Assembly (NCBI RefSeq): GCF_016820445.1
Contig: NZ_JADHDT010000006.1
Coordinates: forward strand, 248,001 to 312,000
DNA length: 64,000 nucleotides
Reading direction: 5' to 3'
From: Sphingomonas beigongshangi
GTDB lineage: Bacteria > Pseudomonadota > Alphaproteobacteria > Sphingomonadales > Sphingomonadaceae
Part shown: positions 54,951 through 63,448 of the stretch, one piece after another
Numbering within the stretch: position 1 is the stretch's first letter
Layout: each line of letters starts with the position of its first letter
Made by a program: the position numbers and the translations under genes
Notes under the pieces: model-generated
What the model saw: the letters and a program-made list of their open reading frames with translations, nothing else
Told to the model about the DNA's origin: nothing
Database searches by the model: none

Positions 54951-54962
54951 ACGAACGGCGTG
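54935..54962 (+). terminator. 10-bp inverted repeat across the kdpB stop codon
   Basis: CACGCCGTTC (54935-54944) and GAACGGCGTG (54953-54962) form a perfect stem around TTTTAGAC, which includes the kdpB stop TAG. It may reduce read-through to kdpDE so that the sensor pair is made at lower level. There is no U-run after the stem. Confidence 0.5.
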
Positions 54963-54987
54963 CGGCACTGGCGTGAGGCAGTAGACG

Positions 54988-57678
54988 ATGAACGATCAGC
55001 GACCTGATCCGGACGCTCTTCTGGAGGCCGTAAGAGGAAACGCAGAGCACTCCAAACGCGGACAGCTCAAGATTTTCTTCGGGGCCTGCGCTGGGGTGGG
55101 AAAGACCTTTGCGATGCTTCAAGCGGCGCGGCAGGCTCAGGCTGAGGGCGTGCGGGTCGGAATCGGCATCGTCGAGACGCACGGCCGCAAGGAAACCGAG
55201 GCGCTGATCGACGGCTTTGCCATTCTCCCGCGCAAGACGTTGCCGGGTAATGGCAGGCCGGTCACCGAGTTCGATCTCGATGGCGCCCTGGCGTCCGACT
55301 ACAAGCTGCTGGTGGTCGACGAGCTTGCCCACACCAACGTCGCCGGCAGCCGCCATGCCAAGCGGTGGCAAGATGTCGAAGAGCTGCTCGACGCCGGCGT
55401 CGACGTCTACACCGCGCTCAACGTACAGCACCTCGACAGCCTCAACGACATCGTCGGCGGCATTATCGGCATTCGCGTCCGTGAAACCGTTCCCGATCGC
55501 ATTTTCGATTCCGCGACCGATGTCGTGCTGGTCGACCTGCCGCCGGACGATCTGCTCGCCCGCATGAACGCCGGCAAGGTCTACTTGCCCGTGTCAATCG
55601 AGCGCGCGCGCCAGAACTTCTTCCGCCGCGGCAATCTGATCGCGCTACGCGAGCTTGCGCTCCGCCGCGTCGCCGACCGGGTCAACGCCGACGTCCGGAC
55701 CTACCGCGTCTCGCACGCGATCAAGACGGTCTGGCCGACGCAGGAGCTGCTGATGGTCTGCGTCAGCGCGGACCGGTCGCAGGAGAAGCTTGTGCGCGAG
55801 GCCGGGCGCCTCGCGCAGCGGCTCCAGGCCAAATGGATCGTCGTCCACGTTGATCAGCCTTATCAAAACAACGACGCGCGATCCCGCGAGGCGCTGCTGG
55901 CCATCGCCAAGACCGCGCAATCGGCGGGCGCGGAGTTTGCCAACGTCCCTGGCCAAGACATTACCGAGGCGATCCTCGACTATGCTCGAAAGCGCAACGC
56001 CACCAAGCTCATCATCGGAAACACAGCTCGCCGACGCATATTTACGTTCAAACGTCGATTGCAGGAACGGCTTGCCCGCGCCAATCCGGAAATTGGGCTC
56101 CTGCTGCTGAGCGTTGACGAAGTCCGGGCGACCCGCCGAGTTCGCTGGATACCGGAGGAGCCGCAGACGCAGATCGCGGCGCTTGGCATCGCCACGCTCG
56201 CATGCGGCGCGGCGACCTTCCTCGCCTCCCAGCTCGTAGGCTTTTTCGATCTTTCCAACGTCGTCATGCTTTTCCTGGTGACGACCGTGTTCATCGCCTT
56301 GCGACTCGGCCGCCTCGCCGGGGCGTGGGCGTCCCTGCTTTCGGTGGGCTGCTTCGACTTCTTCTTCGTCGAGCCGAAGCTCTCGTTCGCGGTCACCGAC
56401 ACGCAATACATATTCACTTTCGCGCTTATGTTGGTAGTCGCGGTCGTGATCAGCCAACTCGCGGCGCGGCTCCGATCGGAAGCTCGTGTAGCGCGGGCCG
56501 GAGAACGAAGGGCGTCGGCCTTGGCCAGGATCGCCCGCGACCTCTCAAGCGCGACCAAGATAGACCAAGTTGTCGCGATTTGCCGGGAAGCGCTGACACC
56601 ACTGTTCGAAGCGCGGATCATCCTTCTGGTTCCCGACAAGAACGAGCGCCTGATGCCTACCGAGGACCCCGGCCTTGTCGATACATCGACCGCACAATGG
56701 GCTTTCGATCATGGACAGCAAGCGGGCCTTGGCACTCAGACCTTGAGCGCCGCCCACGCCCTGTACCTTCCCTTGAAAGCGTCGATGGCCATGCGCGGAG
56801 TGCTGGCGGTCGTGCCGGTCGGCGCACCGCTGCCCGACGATCCAGACGATCGCCGTCTGCTGGATGCCTGCTGCTCGACCATTGGTCTCACGCTCGAGCG
56901 CATCCACTTCATGGAAGTCGCACAGGAAACCTTGGTCCGGATGGAGGGTGAGAAGCTCCGCAACGCGCTGCTGTCGGCCGTATCGCACGACCTCAAGACG
57001 CCGCTGACCGCGATCCGCGGCCTGGCCGAGACGCTGGAGCATCGCAAAGAGCTTGCAGTCGAAGATCGCAGTGACCTGGCACGCTCGATCCGGGTTCAGG
57101 CCGACGAGCTCAAGCGCCTCGTCGCCAACCTGCTCGACTTGGCACGCATGCAAAGCGAGGGCGTGCGGCTCAATAAGGAATGGAATTCCTTGAGCGAGAT
57201 CGTCGGCAGCGCCGTGTTACAATCGCGCGCGATCCTCGAACCTCGCAAGGTTCGCACCAATCTGCCGGCTGATCTTCCGCTCATAGAGGCCGATGCCACG
57301 CTCATCGAGCGCGTTCTGATCAATCTGTTCGACAACGCCGCCAAGTATACGCCGCGCGATAGCACGATAAACGTTCGGGCCGGTGCTACGGCGGACACCA
57401 TGTATCTCATCGTTGAAGATAATGGCCCCGGGCTCCCCGTGCGAGATCCGGAAACGCTGTTCGAGCCGTTCGCGCGCGGGCAGAAGGAGTCGTCGGTCGC
57501 CGGCGTCGGATTGGGCCTCGCGCTCTGCCGCAGTATCATCACGGCTCACGGCGGAACCATCCGAGCCGAACAGCGCAAACCAAACGGAGCCGCGTTCGAG
57601 ATACGACTGCCGCTTGGGACGCCGCCTGCGATCGAAAGTGAACCGATCCATGATCAAGCCGCGCATTCTGATCGTTGA
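54988..57678 (+). CDS. kdpD: KdpD, potassium/osmotic sensor histidine kinase
   Basis: This 896-residue sensor has the KdpD N-terminal domain (Walker A GACAGVGKT, 32-40), a universal-stress-protein-like domain (about 240-370), four membrane segments (DUF4118, about 395-500) and a GAF region (about 520-640). A HisKA domain follows with VSHDLKTPLTAIRG (His667), then an HATPase with FDNAAKYTP and GVGLGLALCRSI. It phosphorylates KdpE when K+ is limiting. It overlaps kdpE by 29 bases. Confidence 0.95.
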   Translation: MNDQRPDPDALLEAVRGNAEHSKRGQLKIFFGACAGVGKTFAMLQAARQAQAEGVRVGIGIVETHGRKETEALIDGFAILPRKTLPGNGRPVTEFDLDGALASDYKLLVVDELAHTNVAGSRHAKRWQDVEELLDAGVDVYTALNVQHLDSLNDIVGGIIGIRVRETVPDRIFDSATDVVLVDLPPDDLLARMNAGKVYLPVSIERARQNFFRRGNLIALRELALRRVADRVNADVRTYRVSHAIKTVWPTQELLMVCVSADRSQEKLVREAGRLAQRLQAKWIVVHVDQPYQNNDARSREALLAIAKTAQSAGAEFANVPGQDITEAILDYARKRNATKLIIGNTARRRIFTFKRRLQERLARANPEIGLLLLSVDEVRATRRVRWIPEEPQTQIAALGIATLACGAATFLASQLVGFFDLSNVVMLFLVTTVFIALRLGRLAGAWASLLSVGCFDFFFVEPKLSFAVTDTQYIFTFALMLVVAVVISQLAARLRSEARVARAGERRASALARIARDLSSATKIDQVVAICREALTPLFEARIILLVPDKNERLMPTEDPGLVDTSTAQWAFDHGQQAGLGTQTLSAAHALYLPLKASMAMRGVLAVVPVGAPLPDDPDDRRLLDACCSTIGLTLERIHFMEVAQETLVRMEGEKLRNALLSAVSHDLKTPLTAIRGLAETLEHRKELAVEDRSDLARSIRVQADELKRLVANLLDLARMQSEGVRLNKEWNSLSEIVGSAVLQSRAILEPRKVRTNLPADLPLIEADATLIERVLINLFDNAAKYTPRDSTINVRAGATADTMYLIVEDNGPGLPVRDPETLFEPFARGQKESSVAGVGLGLALCRSIITAHGGTIRAEQRKPNGAAFEIRLPLGTPPAIESEPIHDQAAHSDR

Positions 57679-58369
57679 AGACGAAGCCGACATTCGGCGC
57701 TTTATCCGCATGGCGCTGGAAAAAGAGGGCATGAATGTCTTCGAGACGGCGACGGCCGAGGAAGCACGTCTGAATGCGGGCAGTCGAAAGCCCGACCTGA
57801 TGATCGTCGATCTCGGACTACCCGACGGCGATGGCAAGACGCTGATCCGAGAAGTGCGCGGCTGGATGTCAGCGCCCGTTCTCGTACTCTCCGCGCGCGA
57901 GCAGGAAGCCGAAAAGGTGGAGGCGCTTGACGCCGGCGCCGACGACTATCTGGTCAAGCCGTTCGGCGTGCCCGAACTCCTGGCGCGCGTGCGGGCACAA
58001 CTGCGGCGCGCGGGCACCGTATCGAACGGCGGCGCAGCGTCGCCCATAGCCAAGTTCGGGTTGGTCACCATCAATCTCGCCACGCACGAAGTTGCGCGCG
58101 CGGGCATACCCGTCCATCTCACGCCCAACGAGTTTCGACTTCTGACGGCGTTGGTCCGTGGCCACGGCAAGGTGCTAACCCACCGCCAACTGCTTATGGA
58201 GGTGTGGGGTCCCGGATACTCGGAACGCGCCCATTACCTTCGCATCTACATGGCGCAGCTCAGGCAAAAGCTCGAAGAGGAGCCGTCGCAACCCCAGCAC
58301 CTCCTGACGGAATTGCAGGTCGGATACCGCTTGTCCGGCCTGGAGGCCGCCGAGACACGTCATAGCTGA
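57650..58369 (+). CDS. kdpE: KdpE, OmpR-family response regulator
   Basis: This 239-residue regulator has a receiver domain (ILIVEDEADIRRFIRMALEK, phosphorylated Asp54 in LMIVDLGLPDGDG, Lys in YLVKPFG) and an OmpR-type winged helix (VHLTPNEFRLLTALVRGHGK, LTHRQLLMEVWG, HYLRIYMAQLRQKLEEEP). ATG 57650 is chosen because it gives the standard receiver start. With KdpD it should activate the kdp operon, whose promoter probably lies in 49.9-50.2 kb. Confidence 0.95.
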   Translation: MIKPRILIVEDEADIRRFIRMALEKEGMNVFETATAEEARLNAGSRKPDLMIVDLGLPDGDGKTLIREVRGWMSAPVLVLSAREQEAEKVEALDAGADDYLVKPFGVPELLARVRAQLRRAGTVSNGGAASPIAKFGLVTINLATHEVARAGIPVHLTPNEFRLLTALVRGHGKVLTHRQLLMEVWGPGYSERAHYLRIYMAQLRQKLEEEPSQPQHLLTELQVGYRLSGLEAAETRHS

Positions 58370-58413
58370 CGCTGAACAACCGGATCAATCCGACGATCCG
58401 CAAGGACCAGATC

Positions 58414-59166
58414 ATGGCCGAGAAGCAGAATGAAACTGTCATTGAGTTGGCCACCGACGGCCGTATCGAGAAAGCTGACGTCGAAACCGCCATGCGGCAG
58501 CTTGATACGGCGCTTGAGCGCGGCGACACCGTCCATGTCTTCGCGGAAGTCCGCAACTTCAAGGGCATGTCCTCGGAGGCGTGGCGTAGCGATCTTGGCA
58601 ACGCGTTCCGCTACCTGGCACGGCTCAGGCAATTCGGACGGATCGCCATCGTCAGCGACCAGGCTTGGATCCGTAACGCTGCCCGGATCGAAAACGCCTT
58701 GCTGCCCTATGTCAGGTATCAGGCCTATACGCCCGATCGTCGGGAGCACGCCCTCGCCTGGGTTCGAGGTGACGTCGATTCCGCGCATCCCGAAAGCCTG
58801 CGGGTCTTGGAGAACGGTGATTCCGATATTTTCACCTTCGAGATCGACGGCCGTATCACCAGCGCGGATGCGCGAAATCTCGCCGAGAGGCTTTCGGCCG
58901 CGTTCAGCGGCGGGGGCGGTCGCCGCCTCCTCGGCATCGTACGTCACTACGACGGCTTCGAGCCGTCGCTGCTCGTTGATACGAGACTCCTTGAACTGAA
59001 GATCGGGCTGTTACGCCATATCGAGCGATATGCGCTCGTCGGCGGGCCCGATTGGATAAGTCGCCTCACCAACCTCTTCGACCCGCTGCTCAAGATGGAA
59101 GCCCGTCATTTCGCGGCTGGCGACGAAGAGGCTGCACGGGCCTGGTTGCGCGGTCATGGCGGCTGA
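58414..59166 (+). CDS. Tandem SpoIIAA-like (STAS/SEC14-type) domain protein
   Basis: This 250-residue soluble protein carries two similar domains: residues 5-125 (VIELATDGRIEKADVETAMR; VHVFAEVRNFKGMSSEAWR; IAIVSDQAWIRNAARIENAL) and 130-245 (IFTFEIDGRITSADARNLAE; LLGIVRHYDGFEPSLLVD; YALVGGPDWISRLTNLFDPL). Each has the SpoIIAA-like fold that binds lipids or partner proteins. AAGGA precedes the ATG. It follows kdpE by 44 bases and may be in the same transcript. Role unknown. Confidence 0.82.
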   Translation: MAEKQNETVIELATDGRIEKADVETAMRQLDTALERGDTVHVFAEVRNFKGMSSEAWRSDLGNAFRYLARLRQFGRIAIVSDQAWIRNAARIENALLPYVRYQAYTPDRREHALAWVRGDVDSAHPESLRVLENGDSDIFTFEIDGRITSADARNLAERLSAAFSGGGGRRLLGIVRHYDGFEPSLLVDTRLLELKIGLLRHIERYALVGGPDWISRLTNLFDPLLKMEARHFAAGDEEAARAWLRGHGG

Positions 59167-59416
59167 AGAAGAGCCCGTTCCCGCCAGCCCATCGGAGGCT
59201 GCTTCCTCGGTCCGGAGCACCGACGCGAGGAGCACCGATCCGGTATCGGACGAAGCATACTTCGCCCGCCGGGCGGCACAGGAACTGGAATTAGCGGCCA
59301 ACGCTTCAGATGTAGCGGTCAAGAGACTTCATCTCGATCTCGCCGCGCGATATGCAACGCGCCGGGAGTTGGCTGCGCGCGACGTCGAGTCGAGTCATCC
59401 AATCGGTCGAACATGA
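59156..59416 (+). CDS. Hypothetical protein with a conserved helical core
   Basis: This 86-residue protein has a Ser/Ala/Pro-rich N-terminus and a helical core (EAYFARRAAQELELAANASD, AVKRLHLDLAARYATRRE), a pattern seen in small sphingomonad proteins of unknown role. It overlaps the preceding gene by 11 bases and its stop overlaps a following small frame, so it is translationally linked to both. Confidence 0.6.
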   Translation: MAAEEEPVPASPSEAASSVRSTDARSTDPVSDEAYFARRAAQELELAANASDVAVKRLHLDLAARYATRRELAARDVESSHPIGRT

Positions 59417-59574
59417 TTTTACCGCCGGCCGCCGAGAGCGAGACCAAGCCCCGACCAGAGGTGCTCCCCAAGCCGGCATCGACCGCAATGTCCGCGCCGC
59501 TCGGACCACGGCGAGCCAATCAGCCGCACGTCACAAGCGCTGTAGCCGCACACGATCGCCGGTCATGGCGATGA
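59413..59574 (+). CDS. Possible 53-residue coupled protein
   Basis: The frame from ATG 59413 (overlapping the preceding stop as ATGA) encodes 53 residues, Pro/Ala-rich at first, ending ANQPHVTSAVAAHDRRSWR. It ends inside another small frame leading to corA. It is supported only by overlap signals and reasonable codon use. Confidence 0.35.
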   Translation: MILPPAAESETKPRPEVLPKPASTAMSAPLGPRRANQPHVTSAVAAHDRRSWR

Positions 59575-59633
59575 CGACTGCAGGTCAGGCGACTAAGCGC
59601 GGGCCGCACCTCCTCATAAAGAAAGAGGACTGA
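59565..59633 (+). CDS. Possible leader peptide of corA
   Basis: A 22-residue frame (MAMTTAGQATKRGPHLLIKK, then ED) starts at ATG 59565 (or 59571) and ends with TGA at 59631-59633, whose last base is the A of the corA start codon (TGATG). Its 3' part holds AAAGAGG, the corA ribosome binding site. It could be a coupling or sensing leader peptide, or chance. Confidence 0.3.
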   Translation: MAMTTAGQATKRGPHLLIKKED

Positions 59634-60601
59634 TGCCAGTCATCGCAGCGTATCTCTACCGCGACGGTCGTCGGGTTCGCGAAGTCGACATCGGCGAACG
59701 GGTTGATTGCCCGACGGATCGCTCCGAGTTCGTTTGGATAGGCTTGTCGGACCCATGCGCGGAGGACGTCATGGCGTTACAGGCCCTCTATAATCTTCAC
59801 CCACTCGCGGTCGAAGACTCGCTCAAAGACGGCCAGTTGCCGAAGGTCGACATCTACGGCGATCAGTTGTTCCTGATCGCGCGCACCGCGCAACTGGACG
59901 ACGGCGTCATTGCCTACGGACAGACCGCCGTGTTCCTCGGTCACAGTCACATCATCACGGTGCGCCAAGGCTCAACCCGATCACACCTTCCGCTGCGCAA
60001 GCACCTGGAAGAGTCGCCAGATCTCCTCGGCCAAGGCACGGACTATGTGTTGCACGCAGTGCTGGATTTCATCGTCGACGGGTACATTCCACTGGTCGAG
60101 TCGCTCGAGGAAGAAGTCTCGGCGATGGAGCAGCACACGCTCGACGCCTTCTTGGGTCGGACCGAGATCGCCCGAATATTCACGCTTCGGCGTCAGCTCA
60201 CTCACTTTGGACACATCCTGATACCCATGGAGGAGGTGGCCCGTAAGTTGGCTCAGACCAACCTTCCTTGCATCGATGCCGAGGCTCGCCACTATTTCGG
60301 CGACGTGCTGGATCACGTGCGGCGGGTGGAGACGATGAACACTGGTCTCCGCGAGGTGTTGACTTCGGTTTTCGAGTTCAGCAATCTGATGGAGCAACAA
60401 CGCACTGGCGCCATCACCCGCCAACTGGCGGCATGGGCGGCGATCCTGGCCGTGCCGACTGCCTTGGCTGGCATTTATGGGATGAACTTCGAGCATATGC
60501 CCGAGTTGCATTCCGTCTATGGCTACCCTGCGGTTATGTCGGTCATCGCCGTGATATGCCTCACACTCTATCGGCGCTTCCGAAAAACTGGATGGCTATA
60601 G
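59633..60601 (+). CDS. corA: CorA-family divalent metal (Mg2+/Co2+) transporter
   Basis: This 322-residue protein has a long cytoplasmic N-domain (HPLAVEDSLKDGQLPKVDIY is the CorA signature), a coiled helix (LREVLTSVFEFSNLMEQQRT) and two C-terminal membrane helices. The pore motif YGMNFEHMPE lies between them. It takes up Mg2+ through the inner membrane. AGAGGA is the ribosome binding site. It is in line with the kdp block and the STAS-like protein. Confidence 0.94.
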   Translation: MPVIAAYLYRDGRRVREVDIGERVDCPTDRSEFVWIGLSDPCAEDVMALQALYNLHPLAVEDSLKDGQLPKVDIYGDQLFLIARTAQLDDGVIAYGQTAVFLGHSHIITVRQGSTRSHLPLRKHLEESPDLLGQGTDYVLHAVLDFIVDGYIPLVESLEEEVSAMEQHTLDAFLGRTEIARIFTLRRQLTHFGHILIPMEEVARKLAQTNLPCIDAEARHYFGDVLDHVRRVETMNTGLREVLTSVFEFSNLMEQQRTGAITRQLAAWAAILAVPTALAGIYGMNFEHMPELHSVYGYPAVMSVIAVICLTLYRRFRKTGWL

Positions 60602-60760
60602 CTCACACGAATTGAAGCCAAAGACGCGGCATACCTCACGGCTGCCGCCTTTGATTAGTAGGACGCATATATATACCATCTTTACGTCTAGCCCGAAAAT
60701 CTGATCTCGAATCTTTATGATCGTGCCTTTAGTTGGATTGCCGCCATCATGGAGGGCGGC

Positions 60761-61141
60761 ATGCCAATCGCAGCAACTGTTGCAAGGGATGCAGGGTTAC
60801 GACTAGCGGGCTTGCTGGGCGTGATCATTGCCGCACTTGCGTTGAGCCGCCTCTACGCACTTGTCCATGCGCTTCCGCTGCATGAAGCCACGCTCTTTGA
60901 GATGCTTCTGGCGGCGTTGGGCTTCGTCGGCATGAGCGCGGGCAGCGCCTTGCTCGTGCTCGGTCGCCACATCTTTGATCAGATCGAGCTACCGAGGCGC
61001 TCCCCGGCGACACCTCTTCACATTCCCTCCGAGGAGGCCTCGGACGCAATGAGATGGACCGTGGCGCCTGCCAATCCATCATCGGTGTTTCCGCGCCCGC
61101 CGCGCGCCAGAAACCAGGTTCTGCTGCGGGGAGCACGATGA
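60761..61141 (+). CDS. Two-helix membrane protein of unknown function
   Basis: This 126-residue protein has hydrophobic segments at about 15-35 (AGLLGVIIAALALSRLYALV) and 45-70 (ATLFEMLLAALGFVGMSAGS), then a soluble, Pro/Arg-rich tail. ATG 60761 is preferred to an ATG 12 bases upstream because GGAGG lies 6 bases before it. Upstream (60602-60748) no gene is seen. Confidence 0.6.
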   Translation: MPIAATVARDAGLRLAGLLGVIIAALALSRLYALVHALPLHEATLFEMLLAALGFVGMSAGSALLVLGRHIFDQIELPRRSPATPLHIPSEEASDAMRWTVAPANPSSVFPRPPRARNQVLLRGAR

Positions 61142-61147
61142 GGCACA

Positions 61148-61300
61148 ATGATGAATCCAGAAGGCCTCCTGATGCTCCTGCTCATCATCGGCGGGTTGCT
61201 GTGGTTGAACATCTACCTCCGCGTAAAGCTGTTTCTGGCGAGCCGCCGGGACAGGCGCAAAGCAACAAAAGACCGCGGATCGGAGGAACGCTCCGCCTGA
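61148..61300 (+). CDS. Small single-helix membrane protein
   Basis: A 50-residue protein has one membrane helix (MNPEGLLMLLLIIGGLLWLN) and a highly charged tail (ASRRDRRKATKDRGSEERSA). It starts 7 bases after the preceding gene and has a typical small membrane protein layout. Function unknown. Confidence 0.55.
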   Translation: MMNPEGLLMLLLIIGGLLWLNIYLRVKLFLASRRDRRKATKDRGSEERSA

Positions 61301-61408
61301 AAAAATCGCAAACATGATTGGAGCAGCCGCGATCAACCTGAGAGCAAGCGAACTTCGATCAACGTCGCGGCTTCGATTGACCGTCCGCTCGATTACACGG
61401 AATGACCA

Positions 61409-62308
61409 ATGTCTGGCGCGTCCGTCTTCATCATCTTCTTGGCAGTGCTCTTGATTGCAGCACGCCTGTTGCTTCGCCCGGAGCGCCGACCGCCGGTCCC
61501 CGCGAGCCAAAAAGCCGAAGGCATTCCACGTATGGATAGACCAGTTGGAACACGCCCTACAACGTTTGAGCCAAGCAACAATCGCCGCTTTCTCAAGTTG
61601 TCCGCCCCTTCCGGTGGGCCTCAAAAGAGGCTCTCACATAGCCTGCGCGACGCTTGCAGTCATTTCACCGGCGGCAGCACATCGGCATCGCTTCGGATCG
61701 GACTGGACGCCTCCCTGAGCCATGGCCCGCTTCGAAACGTGCTCGCTCGGCTCCAAAAAACAGAACCAGCGATAGATGTACGTTTTGTCGAGGGTGACGA
61801 CGACGATATCGTCGATCAAGTTGCGCGCGGAACAATTGACGTCGCTTTCATACAAGAGCGGGTGGATAACGCTTCCATCGTGTCCGAGCACTGCTGGAAC
61901 GAGACGATAGTAGTGGCCTTGCCGGAGGGTCATCGGCTCGCCGGTCACCACGCCCTTCATCGCGAAGCACTCAGATGCGAAACGTTTCTGATGGCGATCG
62001 ATGAAACACGCGTCATCCGCACGGCGAACGAAATAGCGACAATACTCGAAGGCCGGCCACGGTTGATCATTCCAACCCAGGTCCATCGCGACACTCTCAT
62101 GCATCTCGTAGGATTGGGGTTCGGGATCGCGCTGACACGCTCTTGCGCACTAGGCGTTTATTATCCCGGCGTCATCTACCGACCGATCAGCGCTCCGGAG
62201 CCTCACGCTGCGGTCTACGCAATTTGGCGGCCGGAGACCCTCTCGCCAGAGGCCTCAGTTCTGCTCGCCTATGCCCAGGCCGAAGGCCGTCAGGGAGCGG
62301 TGGAGTGA
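61409..62308 (+). CDS. Membrane-anchored or chimeric LysR effector domain without HTH
   Basis: The 299-residue frame begins with a membrane helix (SGASVFIIFLAVLLIAARLL) and a disordered linker. From about residue 90 it is a LysR-type substrate-binding domain (SASLRIGLDASLSHGPLRNV; IDVAFIQERVDNAS; HLVGLGFGIALTRSCALGV). The N-terminal HTH expected of LysR is absent. It looks like an in-frame join of a small membrane gene and a beheaded LysR, either a decayed gene or a novel membrane sensor. The neighbouring LysR at 48830 is a possible relative. Confidence 0.6.
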   Translation: MSGASVFIIFLAVLLIAARLLLRPERRPPVPASQKAEGIPRMDRPVGTRPTTFEPSNNRRFLKLSAPSGGPQKRLSHSLRDACSHFTGGSTSASLRIGLDASLSHGPLRNVLARLQKTEPAIDVRFVEGDDDDIVDQVARGTIDVAFIQERVDNASIVSEHCWNETIVVALPEGHRLAGHHALHREALRCETFLMAIDETRVIRTANEIATILEGRPRLIIPTQVHRDTLMHLVGLGFGIALTRSCALGVYYPGVIYRPISAPEPHAAVYAIWRPETLSPEASVLLAYAQAEGRQGAVE

Positions 62309-62396
62309 TCGCCCCGTCAATCCATGCTGCGCGCTGCCGCCTGAGCTTCCTTCGGCTCATAAGGGCCTTTGCACCGACCCCGCCCAGGGTGCTCTA

Positions 62397-63230
62397 GGGT
62401 CAGGACTCGTTGATCACAGCCAGAAGATGACGGTGGCAGCGAGGGCGATTGCGGAGAAGAAGGCGGTGGGGCAGCGGTCGTAGCGGGTAGCGACCCGGCG
62501 CCAGTCCTTGAGGCGGCCGAACATGATCTCGATGCGGCTGCGACGCCGATAGCGGCGCTTGTCGTACCGGATCGGTTCGTTGCGCGACCTGCGGCCTGGG
62601 ATGCAGGGTTGGATGCCTTTGGCCTGGAGGGCGTCCCTGAACCAGTCGGCGTCGTAGCCGCGATCACCAAGCAGCCACTGCGCCTTCGGCATGTCATCGA
62701 GTAGCGCTGCCGCGCCGGTGTAGTCGCTGACCTGGCCCGCGGTCATGAAGAAGCTCAAGGGGCGCCCGTTCGCATCGGCGATGGCGTGAAGCTTGGTGTT
62801 CATGCCGCCTTTGGTGCGGCCGATCAGGCGGCCGAGATCCCCTTTTTAACCCGCAGGCTCGATGCCGTGCGGTGCGCCTTCAGGTAGGTTGCGTCGATCA
62901 TGACCGTCTGCGGCTCGGCGCCAGCTGCAGCCAGACCTTCCATCATTCGCGTGAACACACCGGCCTCCCCCCAACGCTTCCACCGATTGTACAGCGTCTT
63001 GTGCGGGCCGTACGCGCCAGGAGCATCGCGCCAGCGCAGCCCGTTGCGGTTGACGAACACGATGCCGCTCAGCACCCGCCGGTCATCCACTCGAGGCTCG
63101 CCGTGGCTCTTGGGAAAGAACGGCCGCAGCCGCTCGATCTGCTCGTCCGTCAGCCAAAACAGGTCGCTCATCCCGGTCTCCTTGCGGAGCCTGAATCAGA
63201 TCGCGACGCTCACATCAATGGGTCCTGACC
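62397..63230 (-). mobile_element. IS5-family insertion sequence (834 bp)
   Basis: Terminal inverted repeats match well: GGTCAGGACTCGTTGAT at 62397 and GGTCAGGACCCATTGAT read from 63230. Both ends are flanked by CTAG (62393-62396 and 63231-63234), the 4-bp target duplication typical of one IS5 group. A two-frame transposase lies inside on the minus strand. Confidence 0.9.
62414..63171 (-). CDS. IS5-type DDE transposase (two frames joined by -1 frameshift)
   Basis: The first frame (63171 to 62824, start LFWLTDEQIERLRPFFPKSH) contains the first Asp (VMIDATYLKAH). The second frame (from about 62847 to 62414) has the second Asp (LLGDRGYDADWF) and Glu in YRRRSRIEIMFGRLK with the Y(2)R(3)E(6)K spacing. 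AAAAAG at 62842-62847 (minus strand) is a slippery site. A -1 slip gives VKKGDLGRLIGRTKGG, which rejoins the usual sequence. The element is therefore probably active. Confidence 0.85.
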
Positions 63231-63235
63231 CTAGA

Positions 63236-63448
63236 ATGTCGCCCCTCAGCATTCTTTCCGCGGCCGTTAAGATCATCGGCGTCTCAGGCCTGATCGGCCT
63301 GCTCGTGGCGGCTCATCATATACCAGCGGCCGCGCCGCCGTTGCGCGCGGTCGCCTTGCTTTGGTTTCTTGCGCTCGGGATCATCTACGTTCTGATCCCG
63401 GGGAAACGAAGCGGGCGCTCCTTCCTTGGTCGCCGTCCATGGCGTTGA
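63236..63448 (+). CDS. Small membrane protein with 5' region displaced by the IS
   Basis: This 70-residue protein has two hydrophobic segments (KIIGVSGLIGLLVAAHHIPA; AVALLWFLALGIIYVLIPG) and a basic end. Its ATG stands one base after the CTAG duplication. Joining the left flank directly to this point would put AGGG 9 bases upstream, so the insertion cut the gene from its ribosome binding site and promoter. It may now be silent. Confidence 0.55.
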   Translation: MSPLSILSAAVKIIGVSGLIGLLVAAHHIPAAAPPLRAVALLWFLALGIIYVLIPGKRSGRSFLGRRPWR

